Both the position numbers and the translations under genes were made by a program. 64,000 bases of DNA. Origin: a bacterium (GTDB taxonomy: Bacteria > Planctomycetota > Planctomycetia > Planctomycetales > Planctomycetaceae). Shown here in pieces: positions 47,931-56,468 of this stretch. Where the stretch lies: the NCBI GenBank assembly GCA_016124895.1, contig WGMU01000068.1, positions 44,848 to 108,847 on the forward strand, read 5' to 3'. Under the pieces are notes generated by a model. The model was not told where the DNA came from and did no database searches. It saw only the letters and a program-made list of their open reading frames with translations. The number at the start of each line of letters is the position of its first letter. The first letter of the stretch is position 1.

Positions 47931-48417
47931 CGCCGGCGTCAGACGCGGATGTTGACCGTCGAGGCTCAACGACCGACAGCAGTGCGGCGACGAGGCACGT
48001 GCAGGCGGCAATCGCGTTGATGTTTTTCGACCAGACGTGGTAGCTGTGAAACTCGGCCGGAACTGTCCCATCCGGGCGAAGCATCATCGATTCGAGCGGG
48101 CTGTAAATCCAAAGGTAGTCGGCGGCCATAATCAGCAGTGTCAGGATGCCGAAGACGGCGATGACGCTCAGCCGGCGACGACACTTCGGGTTCCAGCCCG
48201 AGCACCGCAGCAGAACGCTCGATAGCGTTCCGATGCCGACCAGCGAGAAGCCGAACAGGTAGTATGGTGGGAAGCGCAGCGTGACGAGCAGGTTCTTCGT
48301 CGGCTGATCGATGCCCGGTGAGGTGACCTCACGAATGCCCGCGACGACAAACAGAGCGGCGGCTCCGAGCCAGGCACACAGACAGAATCGCATCGCGATC
48401 CACAGGCAACGATTCAT
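47920..48417 (-). CDS. Small integral membrane protein, unknown function
   Basis: A 165-residue protein with about four membrane helices: LCAWLGAAALFVVAGI, YYLFGFSLVGIGTLSSVLL, SVIAVFGILTLLIMAADYLWIY and INAIAACTCLVAALLSVV. The loop between helices three and four has HSYHVWSKN. It resembles uncharacterised DUF4149-like membrane proteins of planctomycetes, but that is a weak match by eye. The last 11 bases overlap the 3' end of the convergent propeller gene. No operon partner is obvious; the protease gene starts on the same strand 2.4 kb upstream and ends 147 bases before this start. Confidence 0.7.
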   Translation of the reverse strand: MNRCLWIAMRFCLCAWLGAAALFVVAGIREVTSPGIDQPTKNLLVTLRFPPYYLFGFSLVGIGTLSSVLLRCSGWNPKCRRRLSVIAVFGILTLLIMAADYLWIYSPLESMMLRPDGTVPAEFHSYHVWSKNINAIAACTCLVAALLSVVEPRRSTSASDAGATG

Positions 48418-48564
48418 CCGGACGTCTCAGTAGAAGTAGCGAAAGTTGCGCAGGCTTGCGGTTGTGGATGGTCAGAAAATGCAGCGAACAGCAGCATTGC
48501 GGACGCCGGTTTCGTGCGTGACCGCCGGAACTCTGCGCAAGTTTCGCGACCGAGGGCAGTCAGC

Positions 48565-50877
48565 TCAAACACTGCGGCGGACGATGACGCGGTTTCCGGC
48601 GACGTCAACCACTTCGATGGGAGTGCCCGGATCCAGGAATTCGCCTTCGGCGACAACGTCAACGAGCTTCCCGCCGATTCGGGCGCGACCAGACGGGCGT
48701 AACGTCGTGAACGCCGCGCCGCTTTGACCAATCAGTGCGGCGTCCTGCTCGATCGCCGCCGTCCGTGACCGTCTGCCGGCGAGTGTCGGATTCAGCTTCG
48801 GACCGCCTGCCGTTTCGTGTTGCGGGGCGAGGATCAGGTTACGGAGGAACGGGATCCGCGGCATGAAGTGGCTCATCAGAATGCCGCCCACAACAACAGT
48901 GACAATCGCGCTGCTGAGCGTTCCCAGAGACCAACTGAACTGCGTGAATTCCTCGGCGCTGTGAGGGATCACGAATGTCTGACTCGCCAGGACCAGCGAG
49001 CAGATGATGGCCAGGCCGCCGGTCAGTCCGAATACCCCGAAACCGGGAATCACGAAGATTTCAATTCCCAGCAGAACGGCCCCGAAGACGAACAACACGA
49101 TCTCCAGCCAGTCGGCCGTGCCGCCAAGGAAGCGGCTCCAGAAGAACAGCGAAAAGCACAGGGCCGCACCAATGCCGAAAAACCCCGAGGTCGTGTGAAC
49201 TTCCAGGTAGATGCAGAAGAATCCAACGAGAATCAGCAGAAAGGCCGCGGCGGGCGATTTCAGCAGCGTGACCGTCGTATCGACCCATGTCTGTCGGGCC
49301 GCGGGCACCACTTCTTCCTGAGGAATACCGAGCCGCTGTTTCAGGTCATCGAATCCGGCCACGGGTTCGCCCGCGATCTTGAGCTGGTGCGCGCGACGGC
49401 CGTTCAGCGTCAGCAGATTGTCTTCGCGCGATTCAGCAACCAGCGGACCTTTCACCCACTCGCCGCCTGCCGCGTCGATCTCAGCTTCGGACAGATACCA
49501 CACTCGGCCGGTTTCCGCATGAGTCACCTGATAGACACGGAGGTCTTTATCCGCCATCGCCTCAACAAGTGCCGGCGGACGGCTCTTGCGTTCGGCCAGG
49601 GTCTTCAGCGTCTCACGTAACTCGCTGAGCACCTTTTCGGGAGCCCGCTCAAACGGCTCGCCGGGGCGGACTTCAATCGGAGCCGCGTCGCCGATCGTTG
49701 CTTCCGGATGCAGATAAATCTCGTCGCAGCCGAGTGAGATAATCGCCGCACCACTGAGGGCGTGATCCGGGATGTATGCAACGGTCCGATGTTTCTGCGG
49801 ATCGAGCTGCGAGATCTCATCGGCGAGCTGCTCACTGTCGAGCAGGTATCCGCCAGGCGATTCAATTTCGAAGATGATCAGGTTCGCGCGGTCAGCAACG
49901 GCGCGACGGATTTCCCGCGACGCGAATTCATGCAGAATCGGATCGATCACCCCTTCCAGTCGGATGAGCCGGACCTTCGGAATATCGCCACCGGTCACAT
50001 CCTCGCGCAGATACATTCGGTCGAAGCCGTACAGGTCAGCGAGGTCAACGCGATCTTCAGCGGTTTGCGAAATCAGAATGTCGAGCGCCCGCGCATGGCG
50101 ACCGGACAGCAACAGTACGTCACCTTTTTCTTTGAAGGTCTCGACGGCCAGAATCGCGACATTGCTCTCCTGCAGGGTGCGCAGTTCCTCATCAGTCACG
50201 ACCCGGGTTTCCGCCGCGGCACCGGCCGCAGGTTCGAGCTTGATCTTGTGCAGCACTCGCGCCGGGTCGACAAAGCCCGCCGCCAGCGCTCCGTTGACTT
50301 TGCGGTTGTGCCGCTTCTCGACCATGTTGATGACCGAGAGCCGTTCGTCGTCGTCAAGGGCTTTGCCGCGGCCAATGTCTCCGAACTCCGCGTCCGGGTG
50401 CATGACGATTTCCTGGCAGGCCAGTGCGAGAATGGCGATGTAGCCATCAACCGGCCGGTCCTTGTGCTGATCGATCCAGGCGACGGTGCGGACTCCGGGA
50501 TAAGCGGTCGAGGTCAACTCCTTGGCCAGATCGCGAACCTGACCGAACATGCTGATTCCCGGCTGGATGTCGAGAATCAGAAGTGCGTCCCGTTGCTCCT
50601 GCTCCGTCTGATGCTGCAGTGTGACGAGCGTGTTGCGGACGCGTGTAAAAACAGCCTCGTTCACCGGGTTATTGATGGTGATGAATCTCGCAACGGGGTC
50701 TTTTGCTGCCGACTGAGCGTCGTCGGCTTTGTTCTGCTCCGGCGTGACCGAATCCGTCGCGGCAGCGGGTTGTCTGCCGGCTTCTTCCTGAGCACCGACC
50801 GGAGCGGCGACGACCGTTAGCGTCGCGGCGGCCAGAAGCAATCGAGCAAAAGCGGGAAACAGAGTTTCTTCAGTCAT
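48565..50877 (-). CDS. Membrane-bound serine protease, ClpP-class with NfeD C-terminus
   Basis: A 770-residue protein. The ATG at 50877 begins a signal sequence (FARLLLAAATLTVVAAPVGA). Two ClpP/SDH-fold domains follow: a first degenerate one (about 55-290, ALLILDIQPG...LALACQEIVMHPDAEFGDIG) and a second (about 310-500) with IFEIESPGGYLLDSEQLADEI, DHALSGAAIISLGCDEIYLHPEATIGD; the Ser in SGAAI is a candidate nucleophile. Four to five membrane helices come next (about 560-690) and an NfeD OB-fold at the end. The relatives cleave membrane proteins such as stomatins at hydrophobic sites. The duplicate first domain is unusual. It is divergent from the sigma factor gene. Confidence 0.9.
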   Translation of the reverse strand: MTEETLFPAFARLLLAAATLTVVAAPVGAQEEAGRQPAAATDSVTPEQNKADDAQSAAKDPVARFITINNPVNEAVFTRVRNTLVTLQHQTEQEQRDALLILDIQPGISMFGQVRDLAKELTSTAYPGVRTVAWIDQHKDRPVDGYIAILALACQEIVMHPDAEFGDIGRGKALDDDERLSVINMVEKRHNRKVNGALAAGFVDPARVLHKIKLEPAAGAAAETRVVTDEELRTLQESNVAILAVETFKEKGDVLLLSGRHARALDILISQTAEDRVDLADLYGFDRMYLREDVTGGDIPKVRLIRLEGVIDPILHEFASREIRRAVADRANLIIFEIESPGGYLLDSEQLADEISQLDPQKHRTVAYIPDHALSGAAIISLGCDEIYLHPEATIGDAAPIEVRPGEPFERAPEKVLSELRETLKTLAERKSRPPALVEAMADKDLRVYQVTHAETGRVWYLSEAEIDAAGGEWVKGPLVAESREDNLLTLNGRRAHQLKIAGEPVAGFDDLKQRLGIPQEEVVPAARQTWVDTTVTLLKSPAAAFLLILVGFFCIYLEVHTTSGFFGIGAALCFSLFFWSRFLGGTADWLEIVLFVFGAVLLGIEIFVIPGFGVFGLTGGLAIICSLVLASQTFVIPHSAEEFTQFSWSLGTLSSAIVTVVVGGILMSHFMPRIPFLRNLILAPQHETAGGPKLNPTLAGRRSRTAAIEQDAALIGQSGAAFTTLRPSGRARIGGKLVDVVAEGEFLDPGTPIEVVDVAGNRVIVRRSV

Positions 50878-51471
50878 CGTTGGCCTTTCCGGCACAAACG
50901 GACATACGCGTTGAAGTCGATGCGGCAGACGTGCCTGGCGGCTCGCTGAGCTGAATTGAGAACCAGCCGAACGGCCACTTGCCCAGGCGGATCCAGAGGC
51001 ACAATTCTCCCGCTCGACCAACAGTCAGTGCAAGCTCCGCTCGCGAGTTCCTGGAGGATGACGCCCATGACCGGGAACCGGGAACCCGTGAGCCCGTCAA
51101 ATACTCACGCTCGGAGATTGCAGGTCATCGAAAGCGAGCGACGACTCCGCAGATTACCGATCGAGCCTGCGGACAGGTCCATTCGATTTGCAGATCCCTC
51201 AAACGCGTCCGCATCTGATCACGTCATCGCCGGACGCGGCAGTAACCTCAACGCAGTCCAGCCGCAACGCCGACCTTGCCCCGTTTTTCACTTTGCCTGC
51301 GAATCTCTGTCAGCAAAGAACCGTATTGCCTCTGATTTGAGAATCCGCTTACAGTGGCTGAAGTCGTCCGCAGGCGGAAAATCCGGCGATTATTCGTTGT
51401 CTGAATGACGTCTGTTGGTCGTAGACAGCATTTCTGTCGCGGTTCCGCACTTTCAGATTCGGAGCCCTGCT
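50878..51471. other. 594-base divergent intergenic region
   Basis: Between the NfeD protease and the sigma factor genes. An open frame of 113 codons from an ATG at 51067 follows GGAGG, but its composition is Arg/Ser-rich and unlike a protein, so it is not called. The 3' part (51260-51400) is lower in GC and may hold the sigma-gene promoter. No repeat was recognised. Confidence 0.4.
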
Positions 51472-52053
51472 GTGGCCCTGACCGAAATCGATCGCAATCT
51501 GCTGAAACGCTGCCTGGCGGAAGAGCCCGGTGCGTGGAAGGATTTTGTCGATCGATTTATCGGCCTGTTCATTCACGTGATCAATCACGTTGGCCATTCG
51601 CGCAGCGTGCGTCTTTCGGCCGATGACGTTGACGATCTGTGTGCTGAAGTCTTCGTCGCTCTGCTGGCCGAGGACTTTGCCATTCTGCGACGCTTCCGCG
51701 GGAACAGTTCGCTGGCAACGTATCTGACCGTTATCGCGCGGCGGATTGTCGTGCGTGAAGTCGCCAAACGGCGCAAGGCTGAAGCACTCGGCCATGTGAA
51801 CGCTCATCAGTCATCGATTGAGCAGGCTCATGCAACCGGTAACCGCGACGTCCAGCGGATTGAAAACACGGAGCAGGTTGAGCGGATGTTGCGTGATCTG
51901 CCCGAACGCGACGCTGACATCGTCCGACAGTTTCATCTCGAAGGCCGCAGTTACGGAGAGATCAGTTCGCGTCTGGGCATTCCGGAGAACACGATTGGCC
52001 CGACACTCTCCCGCGCCCGGGAACTGCTCCGCAACGGCGCCTCGCGTCACTGA
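51472..52053 (+). CDS. RNA polymerase sigma factor, ECF-like (sigma-70 family)
   Basis: A 193-residue regulator. The GTG at 51472 is preceded by GGAG seven bases upstream; an ATG at 51415 would add 19 unrelated residues. Region 2 has DDVDDLCAEVFVALLAEDFAILRRFRGNSSLATYLTVIARR, with the D-D-L-xQ/E-type motif of sigma region 2.2. Region 4 has LPERDADIVRQFHLEGRSYGEISSRLGIPENTI, a helix-turn-helix for the -35 element. No anti-sigma gene is adjacent, and the downstream gene is a giant cytochrome/HEAT protein, possibly co-regulated. Target promoters unknown. Confidence 0.9.
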   Translation: MALTEIDRNLLKRCLAEEPGAWKDFVDRFIGLFIHVINHVGHSRSVRLSADDVDDLCAEVFVALLAEDFAILRRFRGNSSLATYLTVIARRIVVREVAKRRKAEALGHVNAHQSSIEQAHATGNRDVQRIENTEQVERMLRDLPERDADIVRQFHLEGRSYGEISSRLGIPENTIGPTLSRARELLRNGASRH

Positions 52054-52171
52054 GCGACGTGCTTGCGACCGGACTCAGGTTTGCTGAGAATCCCCGCCCC
52101 GCCGATTCTGCCTCTCAGCAATCGCCCGCTCGACGCTTCCGTTTCCCTTTTTTGCTAACGGTATCTCCCCG

Positions 52172-55100
52172 ATGGATCTCCCGCTGATTCTCTGCGCCGT
52201 GCTGGTGCTGACTTGCCTGCCGATGACGGCTTTCTCTGACGACAAGCCGGAATACCAGCCGGGCGTCGCCGCGGCCTCGAACGAAGGCGAACTCGCGCTG
52301 CAGGGATTCCAACTGCCTGAAGGGATGCGTGGCGAACTGTTTGCCGCCGAGCCACTGCTGGCCAATCCCGTCGCGTTCTGCATTGATGCAAAAGGTCGCA
52401 TTTACGTCGCGGAAACGTACCGGCAGCAGCACGGCGTCGAGGACAACCGGTCGCACATGAACTGGCTGCACGATGACCTCGCACTGAAATCCGTCGACCA
52501 GCGGGTCGAGATGTTCAAGAAGTATCTCGGCGACAAAGTCAGCGACTACACCGCGCAGCAGGACCGCATTCGCCTGCTGACGGATTCCGACGGCGACGGC
52601 CGCGCCGATCAGTCGACGGTCTTCGCGGACGGCTTCAACGCGATTGAAGACGGAACCGGCGCCGGAGTACTCGCGCGAAATGGCGAGGTCTTCTACACCT
52701 GCATTCCGAAACTGTGGAAGCTCGCCGACAAGGACGGCGACGGTGTCGCTGATGAGAAAGTCGCTCTGCAGGATGGTTATGGCGTCCGCGTTGCGTTTCG
52801 CGGGCACGATATGCACGGCCTGGTGATGGGACCGGACGGCCGCGTTTACTTCAGCATCGGCGACCGCGGTTACAACGTGACGACGGCTGAAGGCCGGCAT
52901 CTGTTCCGACCCGATACGGGGGCCGTGTTTCGCTGTGAACTCGACGGCTCGAACCTCGAAGTGTTCGCCTATGGGTTGCGGAATCCACAGGAGCTGGCCT
53001 TCGACGACTTCGGGAACCTGTTCACCGGCGACAACAACTCCGACAGCGGCGATCAGGCCCGCTGGGTTTACGTGGTCGAAGGCGGCGATACGGGCTGGCG
53101 AATGTACTATCAGTATCTGAAAGATCGAGGCCCCTGGAACCGCGAGAAGCTCTGGCATCCGTATCACGCAGGACAGGCGGCCTACATCGTGCCGCCGGTG
53201 ATCAACATCGCCGACGGGCCGTCGGGACTTGCGTATTACCCAGGCGTCGGTTTACCTGATCGTTACAGCGGCCACTTCTTTCTCTGTGATTTCCGCGGCG
53301 GTCCGGCGAACAGCGGCGTGCGGTCGTTTGCCGTCGAGCCGAATGGAGCGTCGTTCAAGCTGGTCGACGCGCATCAGTTCATCTGGAAGATTCTCGGCAC
53401 CGACGTCGACTTCGGATACGACGGTGGTGTCTACATTTCGGACTGGGTCAACGGCTGGGACGGTCTGGGCAAAGGCCGCATCTACCGGTTCACTCACGCA
53501 GCAGCAGCGGCCGATCCCGGCGTGACCGGGACGGCGAAGCTGATGAGTGACGGCTTCGCTCAACGGTCGACCGCCGAACTGCTCAAGCTACTCGAACATT
53601 CCGACCGCCGAGTGCGCCAGGAAGCTCAGTTCGCACTGGCCGATCGCGACGCTGCCGAGGAATTACTGAGGACCGTTCGGGAATCAACGCACCGCTTTGC
53701 ACGGATTCACTCCGTCTGGGCACTCGGCCAGATCGGACGCCGCGACCGACGAATACTTTCGGACGTTGTGCCGCTGCTCACCGACGCTGACGAGGAAATC
53801 CGCACACAGACCGCGCGAGTGCTCGGCGATGCCCGCTTCGCTCCGGCGGCAACACGTCTGACCGACCGTTTGAACGACGAGAGCCTGCGGGTGCAGTCAC
53901 TGGCCGCGCTTGCGCTCGGACGCATCGGGGCGAAGAACTCCGTGCCGGAACTGTTCAGACTGCTCGACCGGAATGCGAACAGGGATCCTGTCCTGCGACA
54001 CGCGGCGTCGTTTGCACTCGAATCCGTGCCGAGTGGCGACCTGCTCGACGCGCTGAAAGACGTCGGACCAGCGGCGCGACTGGGCGTGGTCGTCGCACTG
54101 CGGCGTCAGCAGTCGCCGAGCGTCGCTGCGTTTCTGAACGACGCCGAGCCGGCCGTCGTCCTCGAAACCGCGCGAGCAATTCACGACGAACCGATCGACG
54201 CAGCAATGCCGCAGCTCGCGGCGCTCGCCGAGCGCCCGCTGCTGACCGGTGACGATTCGTACGTTGACGCGCTGCTGCGGCGCGTGCTGAGCGCGAACTA
54301 TCGACTCGGAACGGAGCAGGCCGCTGAACGCGTTGTCGCCCTGGCCGCGAGTGAACAACTCTCGCCGACGCTTCGTCAGGAAGCGCTGCTCGAACTGAAG
54401 AGCTGGGACCAGCCTGAACCGCTTGATCGAGTGCTCGGTGACTGGCGCCCGCTCGAACCGCGCAACGCCGACTTTGTCGCGAGCGTACTGCGGCCGAGGC
54501 TCGGCGGCATCCTGACCGGCGGCGACGAGCTGCGTCAGGCCGGCGCAGACCTTGCCGCGAAGTACGGGATTCGGGAAGTCGAGCCTGTCCTGCGCGGCGT
54601 GGCTGTCGACAGACAGACGGCTCCGTCGGGTCGCGTTGCGGCTCTGTCGGCGCTCGATCAGCTCGGTTCGAAACAACTTGGCGAGATCGTCACCGCTGCA
54701 CTGCAGGACGAACTGCCCGAGGTCTGTGTCGAAGCGAGACGGCTTGCCGTGAAGCTGCATCCGGAAACCGCCGTCGATACGCTCGCTGCCGCGATCAATA
54801 CCGGAACGCAGCTCGAACAGCAGGGAGCGATTCAGCTTCTTGCTGAGCTGAAGTCAGACGCTGCCGACAAGGTGCTCGGCCAGTGGCTCGACAAGCTGGT
54901 GGATGGCACCGCGCCGGCGGCAATTCAGCTCGACCTGATTGAAGCTGCGACCGCGCGCAAGGTGCCGGCTCTGCTCACTCACGTTGAGAAGTACCGCAAC
55001 ACGCTGTCGGCCGACGACCCGCTCGCTCAATACCGAGTCGCGCTCGAAGGCGGCGATTACGCGCGCGGGTATGAGATCTTTTTCGGTCGCAGTTCCGCTT

Positions 55101-55495
55101 CCTGCCGCCGCTGCCACAAAGTGCAGGGTTCCGGTGGCGAGGTTGGTCCGGATCTGTCGGTCGTCGGCAAGGAAAAGAACCGCGAGTATCTGCTCGAAGC
55201 GATCGTCACTCCGTCCGCGAAGATCGCGAAGGGTTTCGAGACGGTGATCGCTATTATGGACAGTGGCAAGGTTTACTCGGGCATCGTCCGGTCCGACGAA
55301 GGCGACACGCTGAAGCTGATGCTCGCTGACGGCAGCATCGTCGATCTAAAAAAAGATGAGATCGACGAAACCGCGAAAGGCCAGTCTGCAATGCCCGCTG
55401 ACCTGATCAAACACCTGTCCGCGGCTGACCTGCGGGATCTGGTCGAGTATCTCTCGCGGCAGAAGACGCCGGCACCGCAGGGCGAACATCGCTGA
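52172..55495 (+). CDS. Giant PVC-type heme-binding protein: propeller + HEAT repeats + CxxCH
   Basis: A 1107-residue secreted protein, signal peptide LPLILCAVLVLTCLPMTAFS. Residues 40-440 form a propeller-like domain of the membrane-bound dehydrogenase type (FCIDAKGRIYVAETYR, GHDMHGLVMGPDGRVYFSIGDRG, YGLRNPQELAFDDFGNLFTGDNNSD, YISDWVNGWDG). DSDGDGRAD and DKDGDGVAD are calcium-type loops. Residues about 470-920 are HEAT repeats. Near 975 lies the heme site CRRCHKVQG, with GPDLSVVGK after it and HLSAADLRDLVEYLS at the end. This order is typical of planctomycete DUF7133 proteins; a periplasmic redox role is likely, the substrate unknown. Confidence 0.92.
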   Translation: MDLPLILCAVLVLTCLPMTAFSDDKPEYQPGVAAASNEGELALQGFQLPEGMRGELFAAEPLLANPVAFCIDAKGRIYVAETYRQQHGVEDNRSHMNWLHDDLALKSVDQRVEMFKKYLGDKVSDYTAQQDRIRLLTDSDGDGRADQSTVFADGFNAIEDGTGAGVLARNGEVFYTCIPKLWKLADKDGDGVADEKVALQDGYGVRVAFRGHDMHGLVMGPDGRVYFSIGDRGYNVTTAEGRHLFRPDTGAVFRCELDGSNLEVFAYGLRNPQELAFDDFGNLFTGDNNSDSGDQARWVYVVEGGDTGWRMYYQYLKDRGPWNREKLWHPYHAGQAAYIVPPVINIADGPSGLAYYPGVGLPDRYSGHFFLCDFRGGPANSGVRSFAVEPNGASFKLVDAHQFIWKILGTDVDFGYDGGVYISDWVNGWDGLGKGRIYRFTHAAAAADPGVTGTAKLMSDGFAQRSTAELLKLLEHSDRRVRQEAQFALADRDAAEELLRTVRESTHRFARIHSVWALGQIGRRDRRILSDVVPLLTDADEEIRTQTARVLGDARFAPAATRLTDRLNDESLRVQSLAALALGRIGAKNSVPELFRLLDRNANRDPVLRHAASFALESVPSGDLLDALKDVGPAARLGVVVALRRQQSPSVAAFLNDAEPAVVLETARAIHDEPIDAAMPQLAALAERPLLTGDDSYVDALLRRVLSANYRLGTEQAAERVVALAASEQLSPTLRQEALLELKSWDQPEPLDRVLGDWRPLEPRNADFVASVLRPRLGGILTGGDELRQAGADLAAKYGIREVEPVLRGVAVDRQTAPSGRVAALSALDQLGSKQLGEIVTAALQDELPEVCVEARRLAVKLHPETAVDTLAAAINTGTQLEQQGAIQLLAELKSDAADKVLGQWLDKLVDGTAPAAIQLDLIEAATARKVPALLTHVEKYRNTLSADDPLAQYRVALEGGDYARGYEIFFGRSSASCRRCHKVQGSGGEVGPDLSVVGKEKNREYLLEAIVTPSAKIAKGFETVIAIMDSGKVYSGIVRSDEGDTLKLMLADGSIVDLKKDEIDETAKGQSAMPADLIKHLSAADLRDLVEYLSRQKTPAPQGEHR

Positions 55496-55517
55496 CGTGC
55501 GGGTTTGGCAGGCTTGA

Positions 55518-55581
55518 ATTTCACAGATGAGCACGGATTTGTGTTCCTGTCCGTTGACTGATCCGTGCCCATCCGTGAAAT
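55518..55581. repeat. Palindromic repeat (ATCCGTG type)
   Basis: TTTCACAGATGAGCACGGAT-like left arm (55518-55538) and complementary right arm (55561-55581) with two mismatches and a 22-base loop. It lies in the 155-base gap after the giant cytochrome gene. Confidence 0.6.
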
Positions 55582-55650
55582 CCGTGGTTTGGCTTTCGGA
55601 TCGCCGTACGCCGTGAGACCTGCGGTTGTTTTGCCACAGAGAAATTCAAG

Positions 55651-56421
55651 ATGTCTGACGTTGAATCAGCAGCCTGCGTTTCAGACGACTCACCGCGACG
55701 CGGGCTGCTCGTCACGCTGTGTACTTACAACGAGATCGAGAACCTGCCGAAGCTGATCCCCGAGATCCACCAGTTCGCGCCCGACGCGCACGTGCTCGTC
55801 GTTGATGACAATTCGCCGGACGGTACGGGCAGGCTGGCTGACGAACTGGCTTCGCAGGACGAACGGATCCATGCGATTCATCGTCAGGGGAAACTCGGGC
55901 TGGGCACAGCGATCGTCGCTGGCTTCCGCTACGGCATCGAGCACGGCTACGAGACGCTGATCAACATGGATGCCGACTTCAGTCACCATCCGCGGCACAT
56001 TCCAGCGCTGCGTGAGTGTCTGAACTCGGCGGACGTCGGCATCGGGTCGCGCTATGTGCCGGGTGGTGGCGTCGTTGGCTGGAACTGGAAGCGGCACTTC
56101 ATGAGCACATCGATCAACCTCTACGCACGCCTGCTGCTCGGCCTGCCTAATAAGGACAACAGTGGCAGCTTCCGCTGCTACCGTGTCGCCGACCTCGCGA
56201 AACTTGACTTCGATCAGGTGCGTTCGCGCGGCTATTCGTTTCAGGAAGAGATCCTTTACATGTGCCGCCGCATTGGCTGCCGTCAGCTCGAAACTCCGAT
56301 CACATTCGAAGATCGCCGCTTCGGCACGTCAAAGATCGACTGGAAAGAGTCGGTCTCAGCACTGTGGGTCATCTTCCGTCTGACAATCGATCGTATTGGG
56401 CGACGCCGTGTGACTCACTGA
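55651..56421 (+). CDS. Polyprenol-phosphate mannosyltransferase-like glycosyltransferase (GT2)
   Basis: A 256-residue protein. The GT2 domain has LVTLCTYNEIENLP, then VDDNSPDGTG and INMDADFSHHP with the metal-binding D-x-D, GSRYVPGGGVVGWNWKR and DNSGSFRCYR, which closely match dolichol/polyprenol phosphate mannose synthases (DPM1-like). It transfers a sugar from a nucleotide donor to polyprenyl phosphate at the inner membrane. There is no membrane anchor; the C-terminal ends ...RIGRRRVTH, so it is the single-domain bacterial type. The start has AGAGAAA upstream. It supplies glycan precursors, fitting the glycosyltransferase and deacetylase elsewhere in the window. Confidence 0.92.
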   Translation: MSDVESAACVSDDSPRRGLLVTLCTYNEIENLPKLIPEIHQFAPDAHVLVVDDNSPDGTGRLADELASQDERIHAIHRQGKLGLGTAIVAGFRYGIEHGYETLINMDADFSHHPRHIPALRECLNSADVGIGSRYVPGGGVVGWNWKRHFMSTSINLYARLLLGLPNKDNSGSFRCYRVADLAKLDFDQVRSRGYSFQEEILYMCRRIGCRQLETPITFEDRRFGTSKIDWKESVSALWVIFRLTIDRIGRRRVTH

Positions 56422-56468
56422 TTCTGATGCAGGCCGAACCTGGTTTTGTTCTGTTTCGACAATCACCG

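Noticed and set aside
51067..51408. 113-codon frame with a GGAGG site upstream
   Set aside because: Arg/Ser-rich composition, no homologous motif and overlap with the likely sigma-gene promoter region. The ribosome-binding-like site could be chance.
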